Positions 26,336 to 35,705 of a DNA stretch of 64,000 nucleotides are shown in pieces. The stretch is from Oceanobacillus iheyensis HTE831. GTDB taxonomy: Bacteria; Bacillota; Bacilli; Bacillales; Amphibacillaceae. Positions within the stretch are counted from its first letter, which is position 1. Each line of letters starts with the position of its first letter. Both the position numbers and the translations under genes were made by a program. Under the pieces are notes generated by a model. It ran no database searches, had not been told where the DNA came from, and saw only the letters and a program-made list of their open reading frames with translations. The stretch covers positions 1,156,501 through 1,220,500 of the forward strand of contig NC_004193.1 of the NCBI RefSeq assembly GCF_000011245.1, read 5' to 3'.

Positions 26336-27238
26336 TTATATAATTGGATTTGAATACGTGTTTTTCAGCTCACGTATAAGCGGCATACCTGTATCATAGG
26401 AGATATTGCCAATAATGTCGTGGATTAGATTTTTTTCATTACATTTATGACTATTCCAATAGTGGTGAATTAGTGGCAGTAATGTACAGATTTCTTTGCT
26501 AGCATCTTCATAATGGTCTAGGAAACTTCTTGTAGAAGGAACATTCGTGGCTGGATGATGCCATGTTCTATGCTCCTCATTAAGGTAATCTATATTTGTT
26601 TGAATTGGTTGATGTGAGTATGAAGATATAAAATTACCCAGTAATTTGTTTCTCCAGAGATTAGGATCAGCAAGTATCCTATGTGCCATGATCATGTCGT
26701 GATATGATTTTTTAATATATGCTTCAGGTGGTGAAAGCTCCGGATAGATTTTATGAATTGATTGATGCAGTATATGATGGCTATCTGACGGTATAGACTT
26801 TCCTACATAGATTTCTTGATAAACTGGAAATTTCCATGCTTCTTTTTTTCTTAATTTGAGCATCATGATCGTATCAATAATTACTTCAAGCTTTTGATGC
26901 TTACTACCTTCGTAACCCGCATGATAATGAATATATGGATGCGTGTGACGGTCTAATATGTGATGTGTTATAAAACCAAGTACATAAGATTGGACCTGAA
27001 AATTACAATTTTTTGCTTTACTTATTAATTCGAGTAAAAATTCACCGCATCGTTTTGTATGTAGAATTGTTCCTATTTGTTCTACTTGATTATCTTTTAT
27101 CCAAGGCCAAAATTGATAATAGAAAAAAGGATCTGGTCCCTGTGCACCAAGATTTAATGCTGGCCCGTTGTATAGAGATAGATCTACTGAGTTGCATGCA
27201 TCTTCAGCAAATAGGATATGCGTCCATATATTTGGCAT
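26336..27238 (-). CDS. zinc-dependent phospholipase C-like protein
   Basis: 300 residues. The N-terminal part has the pattern of the zinc-dependent PLC / S1-P1-like fold used by many cytosolic Bacillus proteins of unknown role: MPNIWTHILFAED (metal-binding His), GPDPFFYYQFWPW, and GFITHHILDRHTHPYIHYHAG with several potential zinc ligands. No signal peptide, unlike secreted PLC. AGGAGGACTTTC precedes the ATG. Monocistronic; substrate unknown. Confidence 0.75.
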   Translation of the reverse strand: MPNIWTHILFAEDACNSVDLSLYNGPALNLGAQGPDPFFYYQFWPWIKDNQVEQIGTILHTKRCGEFLLELISKAKNCNFQVQSYVLGFITHHILDRHTHPYIHYHAGYEGSKHQKLEVIIDTIMMLKLRKKEAWKFPVYQEIYVGKSIPSDSHHILHQSIHKIYPELSPPEAYIKKSYHDMIMAHRILADPNLWRNKLLGNFISSYSHQPIQTNIDYLNEEHRTWHHPATNVPSTRSFLDHYEDASKEICTLLPLIHHYWNSHKCNEKNLIHDIIGNISYDTGMPLIRELKNTYSNPII

Positions 27239-27392
27239 GAAAGTCCTCCTAATAACACAAATTTTTGGTAGATTAGCCTTTACTAAAATAAGCTCACTTT
27301 ATGTTATATTTTATCATGAATGGATAGAAATCGAAAAAAATTGCAAAATTTGATACACTATCATTGAGGATCTTACAAAGGGAGGAAATAAA

Positions 27393-28778
27393 ATGGATTA
27401 TCGTGTTGAAAAAGATACAATTGGGGAAATTCAAGTTCCTGCTGATAAATACTGGGGGGCGCAAACACAGCGTAGTAAGCAAAATTTTCCAATTGGAAAT
27501 GAAAAAATGCCAGTCGAAATTATTAAAGCGTTTGCAATTCTAAAACGAAGTACTGCTGAAGCTAATTTTGAATTAGGCTTAATGGAACGAGATAAAATGG
27601 AAGCAATTCAATATGCTGCTGATCAGGTATTAAACGATTCTCTAACAGATCATTTCCCACTAGTCGTTTGGCAAACTGGTAGTGGTACGCAAAGTAATAT
27701 GAATGTAAACGAAGTATTAGCTTTTGTAGGTAATAAATGGTTACAAGAACAGGGAAGCGATTTAAAATTACATCCCAATGATGATGTAAATAAATCTCAA
27801 AGTTCGAACGATACATATCCAACGGCAATGCATATTGCAGCCGTATTGAAATTAGAAGATACGGTATTACCAGCTTTGAGTCAGTTGAAAAATACTTTTG
27901 CAGAAAAGCAAAGTGCTTTTGAAAATATCGTGAAAATTGGTCGTACACATTTACAGGATGCGACTCCTCTAACACTAGGCCAGGAAATCAGTGGGTGGCA
28001 TCGTATGTTAGAGAAATCTGAAACGATGATTTCAGAGAGTTTAGAGCATCTTCGTGAATTAGCAATAGGTGGAACAGCTGTAGGCACAGGCTTAAATGCA
28101 CATCCAGATTTTTCAGAGAAAGTTTGTAAGGCAATTAGTACATTCACAAACAAAAAATTCATATCTGCAAAAAATAAATTTCATTCATTAACAAGTCATG
28201 ACGAAACTGTATATGCACATGGTGCACTAAAGGGACTAGCAGCAGATTTAATGAAAATTGCAAATGATGTTCGTTGGTTAGCAAGCGGTCCACGCTGTGG
28301 CATTGGAGAAATTACGATTCCGGCGAATGAACCAGGAAGTTCAATTATGCCAGGGAAGGTAAATCCGACTCAAAGTGAAGCTGTAACAATGGTAGTAACT
28401 CAAGTAATGGGGAATGATGCTGCTATTGGTTTTGCCGCTAGTCAGGGGAATTTCGAATTGAATGTATTTAAGCCAGTAATTGCATATAATTTCTTACAAT
28501 CAAGTCAATTATTAGCAGATAGTATAATTTCCTTCGATGAGCGCTGTGCGGTTGGAATCGAACCAAACCACGAGCAAATCGAAAAGAATCTTAATGATTC
28601 TTTAATGTTGGTTACCGCATTAAATCCGCATATAGGATACGAAAATGCAGCAAAAATTGCTAAAAAAGCATTTGCAGATAATTCAACTTTAAAAGAAACA
28701 GCTGTAGAATTAGGACTATTAACAGAAGAACAGTTTGATGAGTATGTTAATCCAGAGGAAATGACATATCCTAAATAA
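27393..28778 (+). CDS. fumC: class II fumarate hydratase
   Basis: TCA-cycle fumarase of 461 residues (Bacillus CitG/FumC). The superfamily signature [13 protein letters not shown] is intact near residue 315, and [14 protein letters not shown] (about 95-108), [12 protein letters not shown] (about 130-141) and [10 protein letters not shown] (about 185) are the other conserved blocks. FumC rather than aspartase is favoured by overall family text. AAGGGAGG precedes the ATG; TCGAAA and TACACT at a 17-base spacing are a possible promoter. Monocistronic with its own terminator. Confidence 0.95.
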   Translation: MDYRVEKDTIGEIQVPADKYWGAQTQRSKQNFPIGNEKMPVEIIKAFAILKRSTAEANFELGLMERDKMEAIQYAADQVLNDSLTDHFPLVVWQTGSGTQSNMNVNEVLAFVGNKWLQEQGSDLKLHPNDDVNKSQSSNDTYPTAMHIAAVLKLEDTVLPALSQLKNTFAEKQSAFENIVKIGRTHLQDATPLTLGQEISGWHRMLEKSETMISESLEHLRELAIGGTAVGTGLNAHPDFSEKVCKAISTFTNKKFISAKNKFHSLTSHDETVYAHGALKGLAADLMKIANDVRWLASGPRCGIGEITIPANEPGSSIMPGKVNPTQSEAVTMVVTQVMGNDAAIGFAASQGNFELNVFKPVIAYNFLQSSQLLADSIISFDERCAVGIEPNHEQIEKNLNDSLMLVTALNPHIGYENAAKIAKKAFADNSTLKETAVELGLLTEEQFDEYVNPEEMTYPK

Positions 28779-28789
28779 AAGTAATGATT

Positions 28790-28822
28790 AAAAAGTATCC
28801 ATTTTTTATGGATACTTTTTTA
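28790..28822 (+). terminator. terminator of fumC
   Basis: AAAAAGTATCCAT (28790-28802) pairs with ATGGATACTTTTT (28808-28820), then T. Confidence 0.9.
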
Positions 28823-28943
28823 TTATATTACATATTTAACAGGTTGGTATCGCCATGATTACATTTCTCCTACAAATTACCAATGTTTATTTGTCATAAG
28901 TTTTGAGGATGTGCAGACAATAGTCTTACAGGAGGTGATATTA

Positions 28944-29135
28944 ATGGCTAACAACAGTTCAAATCAATTAGTAGTTCCAGGAGTACAACAAGCTCTAGAT
29001 CAAATGAAATATGAGATCGCTCAAGAATTTGGTGTGTCTTTAGGTGCTGATACAACTTCTCGTGCAAACGGTTCTGTAGGTGGAGAGATTACTAAACGTC
29101 TTGTTCAAACTGCTCAACAACAATTGCATGGCTAA
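28944..29135 (+). CDS. alpha/beta-type small acid-soluble spore protein
   Basis: 63-residue SASP that coats spore DNA. It carries the germination protease site YEIAQEFGV and the DNA-binding block [17 protein letters not shown]. The start is ATG 28944, 10 bases after GGAGGTG; the upstream extension to 28911 is not supported. TCATA and CAATAGT about 19 bases apart could be a forespore SigG promoter. Presence of this gene shows the organism forms endospores. Confidence 0.95.
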   Translation: MANNSSNQLVVPGVQQALDQMKYEIAQEFGVSLGADTTSRANGSVGGEITKRLVQTAQQQLHG

Positions 29136-29159
29136 ATTTAAATAATAAAATAAATGGCT

Positions 29160-29192
29160 GAAAGGGAAGTCCAACAGGACTTCCCTTTCTTT
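29160..29192 (+). terminator. terminator of the SASP gene
   Basis: GAAAGGGAAGTCC (29160-29172), loop AACA, GGACTTCCCTTTC (29177-29189), then TTTC. Confidence 0.9.
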
Positions 29193-29233
29193 CTTATATA
29201 TATATTATTTTAGGCTTAGGTATTGGTTAAATC

Positions 29234-30331
29234 TTATTTAATGCGTTGTTCACTATCTTTATCAAAGAAATGTGCTTTGTTTAAATCAAATCCGAGATCA
29301 ATACTTTCTCCGCCTTTAACATCTGTACGTGAATCAACACGAGCTACAAATTCTTGCCCATCAACACTAGAATAAAGAATAGATTCTGCACCCATTAATT
29401 CTGCAACTTCAATATTAGCAGTTACTTTAGTACCTGGAGAAGACTCGATAAATATTAATTCATCATGAATATCTTCTGGACGTACACCTAGTACCAATTC
29501 TTTTCCTTCGTACCCTTGTTCACGAAGTACTTTCAGTTTACCTTCAGGTACAGTGAATTTAGATTCACCAATAATAAAGTTTCCTCCATCTAATTTCCCG
29601 GTGAAGAAGTTCATAGATGGTGAACCAATAAATCCGCCAACAAAAATGTTTTCAGGATAATCGTACACTTCTTTTGGAGCACCCACTTGCTGAATAACTC
29701 CATCTTTCATAACAACTAAGCGAGTAGCCATCGTCATTGCTTCTGTTTGATCATGTGTTACATAAATCGTAGTTGTTTGTAAGCGTTGGTGTAGTTTTTG
29801 AATTTCTGCTCGCATTTGCACACGAAGCTTAGCATCTAAGTTAGATAATGGTTCATCCATTAGGAATACCTTTGCATCACGGACAATTGCACGTCCTAAT
29901 GCAACACGTTGACGCTGACCACCAGAAAGTGCTTTTGGTTTACGGTCAAGGTATGCTTCTAAACCAAGAATTTTAGCTGCATTATCCACACGTTCCTTAA
30001 TTTCTTCTTTTTTAAATTTACGAAGCTTCAATCCGAATGCCATGTTATCGAATACGTTCATATGTGGGTAGAGGGCATAGTTTTGGAATACCATGGCAAT
30101 ATCACGGTCTTTTGGAGCAACATCGTTCATTTTTTTCTCATCGATGTAAAATTCTCCATCGGTAATTTCTTCTAGTCCAGCAATCATTCTTAAAGTAGTT
30201 GATTTACCACAACCAGAAGGACCTACAAAGACGATAAACTCCTTATCTTGAATATGTAGGTTAAAATCATTTACTGCAAGTACTTCCTTATCATATTTCT
30301 TTTGAATATGTTCTAAGCGTAATTCAGCCAT
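29234..30331 (-). CDS. msmX: multi-sugar ABC transporter ATPase MsmX
   Basis: ATPase of 365 residues, exactly the MsmX length, shared by several sugar importers in Bacillus. Walker A is GPSGCGKST, the signature is [14 protein letters not shown], Walker B is [12 protein letters not shown], and the switch His is in [10 protein letters not shown]-terminal TOBE/regulatory domain follows from about residue 240. GGGGGAAT precedes the ATG. The permease and binding-protein genes are absent here, as expected for a shared ATPase. A perfect cre box lies 23 bases upstream. Confidence 0.92.
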   Translation of the reverse strand: MAELRLEHIQKKYDKEVLAVNDFNLHIQDKEFIVFVGPSGCGKSTTLRMIAGLEEITDGEFYIDEKKMNDVAPKDRDIAMVFQNYALYPHMNVFDNMAFGLKLRKFKKEEIKERVDNAAKILGLEAYLDRKPKALSGGQRQRVALGRAIVRDAKVFLMDEPLSNLDAKLRVQMRAEIQKLHQRLQTTTIYVTHDQTEAMTMATRLVVMKDGVIQQVGAPKEVYDYPENIFVGGFIGSPSMNFFTGKLDGGNFIIGESKFTVPEGKLKVLREQGYEGKELVLGVRPEDIHDELIFIESSPGTKVTANIEVAELMGAESILYSSVDGQEFVARVDSRTDVKGGESIDLGFDLNKAHFFDKDSEQRIK

Positions 30332-30353
30332 TTCTTATTCCCCCTATTTTTTG

Positions 30354-30367
30354 TGTTAACGATTACA
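30354..30367 (-). promoter_or_regulatory. catabolite response element (cre) before msmX
   Basis: TGTAATCGTTAACA on the minus strand matches the consensus TGWAANCGNTNWCA at every position. It lies 23-36 bases before the msmX start, so CcpA bound here should block transcription. Confidence 0.75.
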
Positions 30368-30420
30368 TTTATTGTACAAGAGGAGTTGATATGATTATAC
30401 GGTAAATATGCACAAAGATA

Positions 30421-31317
30421 CTAATCGGTTTTGTGCATATTAGCTATAATGGCTAAATAGACCGTAATTGCTTGATCAAATTGTTTTACATCAATTCCTG
30501 TGCTTTCATGAAATTTATCAAGGCGATATTGTATGCTATTACGATGCATATATAATTTTTTAGATGTCTCTGATAAATTTAAATTACATTCAATAAAGGT
30601 TTGAATGGTTTCTAATGCATCTTCATCTTCGGTGAATTCTTTTAATATCCAATTACTTAATTGTTTTTTGTCTTGCACTTCAAGTTGTTTTATGAGTTGG
30701 AAAGGATAGTCCTCGATAAAATAAACAACAGGTGAATCATGATGTTGTAGGCTTGAAAACGCCTGTGTAGCTAATAATTCTACATACTCAGAAATGGTAT
30801 TTAGATTACAAAGGTATGGACCAATATAAAATGCTGTTTTAATATACAATTCACTCATCAATGTATCTGCTATTTGATAATAACTAAGCGTTTCTTCTAA
30901 TTTGGAAGCTTGCTCTTCTATTAAAAAACCAGCATATTCATTATGCCAAAGGATAGAGACCGATCCGGTGAAAAATTCCTGAATGGTTGTTTTAAAAATA
31001 GTTGGTTCAATATGTCCTTGATGTATCTGAAAATATACAAATCGGAAATTACCTTCCACGTTCTCTACTTCATTTTTATCTGCATGAATCCTATTTTTCC
31101 ATAATTTTTCATGCTCCGTTTTGATTGGGATATTTATAAGATATTTAGTTAAAAACGAGGAAAGTATGGCATTATCTTTTTCAGTTATTTCATCTTTGTG
31201 TATGCCAATAACTTCTCCTTCTTTGGTTTGAAACCAATTGTAGTTATCAGGAAGACGAGAAGTATTCGTCGGTAAAGTACAAATACTAGGAAAGTATTTC
31301 TGTAACATTTCAATCAT
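30421..31317 (-). CDS. PucR/CdaR-type helix-turn-helix regulator
   Basis: 298 residues. The C-terminal end (about 240-296) is the PucR-type HTH: IECNLNLSETSKKLYMHRNS followed by IQYRLDKFHESTGID. The N-terminal 240 residues show no domain I can name. These regulators often respond to small acids or sugars. It lies directly upstream of msmX on the same strand, so it might control it. AAAGGGGTATAACACA precedes the ATG at 31317. Confidence 0.75.
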   Translation of the reverse strand: MIEMLQKYFPSICTLPTNTSRLPDNYNWFQTKEGEVIGIHKDEITEKDNAILSSFLTKYLINIPIKTEHEKLWKNRIHADKNEVENVEGNFRFVYFQIHQGHIEPTIFKTTIQEFFTGSVSILWHNEYAGFLIEEQASKLEETLSYYQIADTLMSELYIKTAFYIGPYLCNLNTISEYVELLATQAFSSLQHHDSPVVYFIEDYPFQLIKQLEVQDKKQLSNWILKEFTEDEDALETIQTFIECNLNLSETSKKLYMHRNSIQYRLDKFHESTGIDVKQFDQAITVYLAIIANMHKTD

Positions 31318-31464
31318 TGTGTTATACCCCTTTATTCACATTTCGTATATCTATTATAACAAGTAAGACATAAACTTCCTCCAAAAATCGCATAGGTATT
31401 GGTATACATCAGAGTTCACCTTTGTTATAGTAGCATGGAGACAAATCAAGGAGGATGAATAAAG

Positions 31465-31818
31465 ATGGCAAATACACTAGATGTAGCAAATAATTTAGAA
31501 CAAGCTCTACGTGAGAGTGATGAGTTTAAAAGCTTAAAAGAAGCATATGAAGCAGTTATGGGAGAACCAACAGCAAAACAAATGTTTGAAAACTTCCGTG
31601 ATACGCAACTAAGCCTACAAGAAAAGCAAATGCAAGGAATCGAAATTACAGAAGAAGAAGTTGAAAAAGCAAGACAAGTTGTAGAAACTGTTCAACAACA
31701 TGAGGGTATCTCTAAATTAATGGAAGAAGAACAACGTTTAAACAACTTAATTAATGAGATTAGCCAAATCATTACAAAACCATTAGAAGATTTATACGGT
31801 ACAGCTGAACAAAACTAA
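31465..31818 (+). CDS. yheA: YheA/YlbF-family protein
   Basis: 117-residue helical protein of the YlbF/YheA family (same length as B. subtilis YheA). Family text: EAVMGEPTAKQMFENFRDTQ, LQEKQMQGIEITEEEVEKA and NNLINEISQIITKPLEDLYG. Paralogues YlbF and YmcA bind each other and RNase Y; YheA itself is uncharacterised. CAAGGAGGATG precedes the ATG. Followed by its own terminator. Confidence 0.88.
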   Translation: MANTLDVANNLEQALRESDEFKSLKEAYEAVMGEPTAKQMFENFRDTQLSLQEKQMQGIEITEEEVEKARQVVETVQQHEGISKLMEEEQRLNNLINEISQIITKPLEDLYGTAEQN

Positions 31819-31827
31819 TTTATAAGA

Positions 31828-31865
31828 GTGCTATTACCAAACTTGGTAGATAGCACCCTTTTTTT
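31828..31865 (+). terminator. terminator of yheA
   Basis: GTGCTATTACCAA (31828-31840) pairs with TTGGTAGATAGCAC (31843-31856) with one bulge, then CCTTTTTTTT. Confidence 0.85.
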
Positions 31866-31885
31866 GAGCAAATGTAGCTGTGTAT

Positions 31886-32071
31886 CTACCGATGGAATAA
31901 TACTAATTTTGCATCTGGACTGACGCAGCGATGTGTATGCTCCGTATATCCTTCTTCTTCAAGCTGTGCTTGTCCAATTTCTTTTGCGGACGCATCATTC
32001 TCTGCAGTGAATGATGTATCCAATAACTTTTCCCCCGTCTTTGAAAAAACCGTTAATGCATAGGTTCTCAT
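31886..32071 (-). CDS. yhzC: YhzC-like small protein
   Basis: 61-residue soluble protein: MRTYALTVFSKTGEKLLD at the start, then KEIGQAQLEEEGYTEHTHRC and the end SPDAKLVLFHR. This resembles what I recall of Bacillus YhzC, which lies near yheA. AGGGGGATTGGGGT precedes the ATG. Convergent with yheA across its terminator. Function unknown; the name is from memory. Confidence 0.6.
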   Translation of the reverse strand: MRTYALTVFSKTGEKLLDTSFTAENDASAKEIGQAQLEEEGYTEHTHRCVSPDAKLVLFHR

Positions 32072-32292
32072 ACCCCAATCCCCCTTATATACTATAGATA
32101 TTATTATAAAGCAATACAGTATTTTCTGGCAATTTATCTTACTACATAATTCTCCCTCTTTAAAGCAATAAACCTATTCAAAAAGAGGGACTTGGAGAGT
32201 ATAAGTTTTGAAAAGTATTGTAATTAAATAGGACTTTATATAGACTTTAATTGGGATAGATATAGTTCATATAATATAAAGAAGGAGGTAAT

Positions 32293-33198
32293 ATGACTAT
32301 GGCTCTAAAATTAAATAATGTTACAAAACGATTTGACACTCATACTGCTGTGAATAATCTTTCTTTGGAAATTCCCGAGAAGGAAATGTTTGGTTTTCTG
32401 GGAGGAAATGGAGCAGGCAAAACAACTACATTTCGTATGATTCTTGGTTTATTAGACATTACTGAAGGAGACATTACATGGAAAGGGGAGTCAATTTCAT
32501 ATGAGAAAAGCCATCTAATTGGTTATTTGCCAGAGGAGAGAGGTTTATATCCCAAATTAACAGTAAGAGAGCAAATCATTTATCTAGGAAAATTAAGAGG
32601 AATGAAAAAAAATCAAATTGAAGAAGAATTAATAAAGTGGTTAGAGCGGTTTCGTGTACCAGAATATTTAAATAAAAAAGTAGAAGAATTATCTAAAGGA
32701 AATCAACAAAAAATTCAGTTTATATCAGCGGTTATTCATCGCCCTCAACTATTAATTTTGGATGAACCTTTCTCAGGTCTTGATCCTGTAAATGTAGAAA
32801 TGTTAAAAGAAGCGGTAATCGAGCTAAGAGACAAAGGAACGTCTATTGTTTTTTCTTCACATCGAATGGAACATGTAGAAGAATTATGTCAGCATGTTTG
32901 CATTTTACAAAAAGGGACTCCCATTGTTCATGGTTCATTACAAGAAATTAAAAAAACATATGGGAAGAAGAATTTGCATATTCGCGGAGATGTTTCGTTT
33001 GAATTCTTACGGACATATTCAGGAGTTTCCTCTTACAAAGCGCTAAATGATGGATGCAAGCTTCAAATTGAAAGTGAAGAAGTGGCACAACAGATATTTG
33101 AATCACTCCAAGGCAAAGGGTTTATCCGTAAGTTTGAACTGGAAGAACCCTCGTTAAATGATATCTTTATTGCAAAGGTAGGTGCTTCTTATGAATAA
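32293..33198 (+). CDS. yhaQ: ABC transporter ATPase YhaQ (NatA-like)
   Basis: 301 residues. Walker A is GGNGAGKTT, the signature is ELSKGNQQK, Walker B is LLILDEPFSGLDP, and the switch His is in SSHRMEHVEE. A C-terminal extension of about 80 residues is typical of NatA/YhaQ exporter ATPases. The permease gene overlaps by 8 bases. B. subtilis has the same yhaQ-yhaP pair just before yhaONM; it has been proposed to export Na+ or drugs. GAAGGAGGTAAT precedes the ATG. Confidence 0.87.
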   Translation: MTMALKLNNVTKRFDTHTAVNNLSLEIPEKEMFGFLGGNGAGKTTTFRMILGLLDITEGDITWKGESISYEKSHLIGYLPEERGLYPKLTVREQIIYLGKLRGMKKNQIEEELIKWLERFRVPEYLNKKVEELSKGNQQKIQFISAVIHRPQLLILDEPFSGLDPVNVEMLKEAVIELRDKGTSIVFSSHRMEHVEELCQHVCILQKGTPIVHGSLQEIKKTYGKKNLHIRGDVSFEFLRTYSGVSSYKALNDGCKLQIESEEVAQQIFESLQGKGFIRKFELEEPSLNDIFIAKVGASYE

Positions 33199-34456
33199 AT
33201 TTTGGATTATCTTATCTCATACATACTTATCAAAAGTAAAATCAAAATCATTTATAATTAGTACTGCCATTACGTTGTTAGTAATTATAGGTTTGGCTAA
33301 TTTACCAACAATTATAGATACTTTTTCTGATGATGGAGAAGAGCGTGCAGAGCAGATAGCTGTAATTGATGAATCTGGGAATTATTTTGACTTATTAGAT
33401 GAAAACTTAGCTGCTGCGAATGAACAACAATTAGAAATTGTGCCCGTAGATGAATCAGAGGAAGATGTGAAGCAGGCTGTTCAGGATGAGGAATACGAGG
33501 GTCTTCTTGTAATTGAAACGGATGAGAATAATTTACCTACAGGTACTTATTATGCAAATCGAATTTCGGATAGTGGGGAACAATTATTTTTACAAAACCA
33601 ACTACAGCAATTAAAGATAGCGATTGGTACACAGCAGTCAGGGATAGATCAAGAAACATTAGAAATGATTTACGCTCCAGTACCATTTGAATCTACACAA
33701 CTAGATGAAACAGCAAGAACTTCGGAAGAAATGAGTCAAGCACGTGGTATTGTATATGTTATGTTATTCGTACTATATATGGCAGTTATCATTTATGGAC
33801 AGATGATTGCAACCGATGTAGCCATTGAAAAATCTTCAAAGGTCATGGAAATATTAGTATCAAGTGCATCGCCTATTACACATATGTTTGCTAAGATCTT
33901 CGGAGTTGCATTGCTCGGTTTAACGCAAGTACTTCTATTCTTAGGAGTAGGGTATTTCATGATTCGTTCGAAGATGGATGAAATTGGCGGAGAATTCTTT
34001 GAATATATGGGCTTAACGAACAATGACGTATCTATTTATATTTATGCAGTCGTATTTTTCCTTTTGGGTTATTTCCTATATGCTACATTAGCTGCAATGT
34101 TAGGTTCATTAGTTAGCCGTATTGAAGATGTAAATCAACTCATTATGCCGATGATAATGCTAGTAATGATTGCATTCTTTATTGCAATGTTTGGATTAAA
34201 TGCACCTGAATCTACACTAATTACGGTTACATCATTTATTCCGTTTTTTGCGCCAATGATTATGTTCTTAAGAGTTGGTATGCTTAATGTACCTGTGTGG
34301 GAAATTGTATTATCTTTCGGTTTACTGATAGGGACAATTGCTTTATTAGCTTATATTGGTGCAAAGGTATACAGTGGCGGGGTATTGATGTACGGAAAGT
34401 CGGGATCTTTGAAAGATTTTAAAAAAGCGATGAAACTTTCTAAAAAAGAAAAGTAA
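33191..34456 (+). CDS. yhaP: ABC transporter permease YhaP (NatB-like)
   Basis: 421 residues. The first helix lies at about 20-38, followed by an extracytoplasmic domain of about 140 residues (acidic, with ERAEQIAVIDESGNYFDLL), then five or six helices from about 175 onward. This is the ABC-2/NatB layout. ATG 33191 overlaps the yhaQ end and is 7 bases after GGTAGG; a GTG at 33182 is less likely. Partner of YhaQ. Confidence 0.87.
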   Translation: MNKFWIILSHTYLSKVKSKSFIISTAITLLVIIGLANLPTIIDTFSDDGEERAEQIAVIDESGNYFDLLDENLAAANEQQLEIVPVDESEEDVKQAVQDEEYEGLLVIETDENNLPTGTYYANRISDSGEQLFLQNQLQQLKIAIGTQQSGIDQETLEMIYAPVPFESTQLDETARTSEEMSQARGIVYVMLFVLYMAVIIYGQMIATDVAIEKSSKVMEILVSSASPITHMFAKIFGVALLGLTQVLLFLGVGYFMIRSKMDEIGGEFFEYMGLTNNDVSIYIYAVVFFLLGYFLYATLAAMLGSLVSRIEDVNQLIMPMIMLVMIAFFIAMFGLNAPESTLITVTSFIPFFAPMIMFLRVGMLNVPVWEIVLSFGLLIGTIALLAYIGAKVYSGGVLMYGKSGSLKDFKKAMKLSKKEK

Positions 34457-34497
34457 TTTTATTCACTTTTAAAAAATGTATAGATAAAACAAAGGGA

Positions 34498-34535
34498 GAG
34501 GGCAAAATCATTAAATAGTTGATTTTGCCCTCAGT
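34498..34535 (+). terminator. hairpin after yhaP
   Basis: GAGGGCAAAATCA (34498-34510) and TGATTTTGCCCTC (34520-34532) form a 13-bp stem, followed by AGTTT. The poor T-run makes it a moderate terminator. Confidence 0.65.
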
Positions 34536-34621
34536 TTCGCTATAGTGAAATTCGCCTTGATATACATCAAAGGACGCATTTCTAGAGAGTATTAACCTTT
34601 AGACAAATTTATGATTGGTTA

Positions 34622-35233
34622 CTACTCACTATCATTAGGCTCAAGTTCTTCTTCGGTAACCCATTTATGGTTTTTAACTTCTTCACCCGATTCGGTTACA
34701 TAGTCAATCATATATACGGTTGTTTCGGTGCCGTCTTCAATGGTTGCTGTTGCACCATCCATACCTTCCATATGAGCAGCATTAATAGTTACTTCATCTC
34801 CAGATTGATAAGGATTTTTATTTGCATTGTCAATTTCTTCTTGGATTATCCATTTGTGATCTTCAACCATTTCACCGCCATCTGTTGGTTGATAACTAAC
34901 CATGTAAGCAGTAGTATCGTAAGCACCAACAATTGTTCCGGAAGCTCCTTCCATACCGGGCATATGTGATGCGGTGATTGTTATTTCATCTCCCGCAGCA
35001 TAGGTTGGATCCTCTGCTTCTATTAAACCTTCAGGGATTTCACCGCTCTCATCATGATCCGAATGTTCATGTTCACTTTTATTTTCTTCTTCGAGGTCTC
35101 CTTCAGGCACTTGTTCATTATCCGGAAGCATGTTTCTTTCTTCGTTTTCATCCATATTGTTTTCGTTAGTGCATGCATATAATCCCATCAGTAACACAAA
35201 TACCCCAACGAAGTATCCAAATCTTTTTGTCAT
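34622..35233 (-). CDS. ydhK: YdhK-like lipoprotein with two DUF1541 repeats
   Basis: 203-residue lipoprotein. The signal peptide ends in LYAC with lipidated Cys21. An acidic, His-containing linker (KSEHEHSDHDESGEIPEG) follows, then two copies of the same domain: GDEITITASHMPGMEGASGT and GDEVTINAAHMEGMDGATAT, each followed by a YMVSY/YMIDY and DHKW/NHKW end. The His/Met content and divergent position to csoR-copA-copZ suggest copper binding or tolerance at the cell surface (inference). Confidence 0.85.
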   Translation of the reverse strand: MTKRFGYFVGVFVLLMGLYACTNENNMDENEERNMLPDNEQVPEGDLEEENKSEHEHSDHDESGEIPEGLIEAEDPTYAAGDEITITASHMPGMEGASGTIVGAYDTTAYMVSYQPTDGGEMVEDHKWIIQEEIDNANKNPYQSGDEVTINAAHMEGMDGATATIEDGTETTVYMIDYVTESGEEVKNHKWVTEEELEPNDSE

Positions 35234-35335
35234 AGTTATAAGCTCCTTTCACCAGTTGTACAAGTATTATTCACGCAATTGATGCATGATAAACGCAAAG
35301 GATGGAAAATAATAGATAATAACTAAGCGAATATA

Positions 35336-35364
35336 TTGACATAGATACATTAGGGGGGTATAGT
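35336..35364 (+). promoter_or_regulatory. csoR-copA-copZ promoter with CsoR-type spacer
   Basis: TTGACA (35336-35341), 17 bases, TATAGT (35359-35364). The spacer and -10 hold the G-rich TTAGGGGGGTATAGTA, reminiscent of CsoR operators that overlap the copZA promoter. Operator identity is inferred from position and composition. Confidence 0.65.
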
Positions 35365-35393
35365 ATTACTAGAACAATGAAGGAGTGATTAAA

Positions 35394-35693
35394 ATGGATT
35401 CATTGCAAGATCATACAAATCATCCAAGATCCAATGCAGAAAAACAAGCGGTAACAAACCGTTTGAAACGTATAGAAGGACAAGTAAGAGGAATACAAAT
35501 GATGGTAGAAGAGGATCGTTATTGTGTAGATATACTCGTTCAGATTAGTGCCATTCAAGCTGCATTAAAAAAAGTAGGCTTTGAAATCACAGAGAGGCAT
35601 ATGAAGCATTGTGTAAGTGATGCGGTGAAATCTGGTGAAGGTAATGAAGCAATTGAAGAAGTAATGAGTGTGTTAAAGCAGTTTACGAAGTAA
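35394..35693 (+). CDS. csoR: copper-sensing repressor CsoR
   Basis: 99-residue member of the CsoR/RcnR family, all-helical. The Cu(I) ligands Cys-His-Cys are visible: Cys in RYCVDIL, His in RHMKHCVSDA and Cys in the same motif. GQVRGIQMM is the typical helix. ATG 35394 is 8 bases after AAGGAG; GTG 35385 overlaps that site. First gene of the copper operon; it would derepress copA-copZ when Cu(I) rises. Confidence 0.92.
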   Translation: MDSLQDHTNHPRSNAEKQAVTNRLKRIEGQVRGIQMMVEEDRYCVDILVQISAIQAALKKVGFEITERHMKHCVSDAVKSGEGNEAIEEVMSVLKQFTK

Positions 35694-35705
35694 GGAGTGG
35701 GTCTA

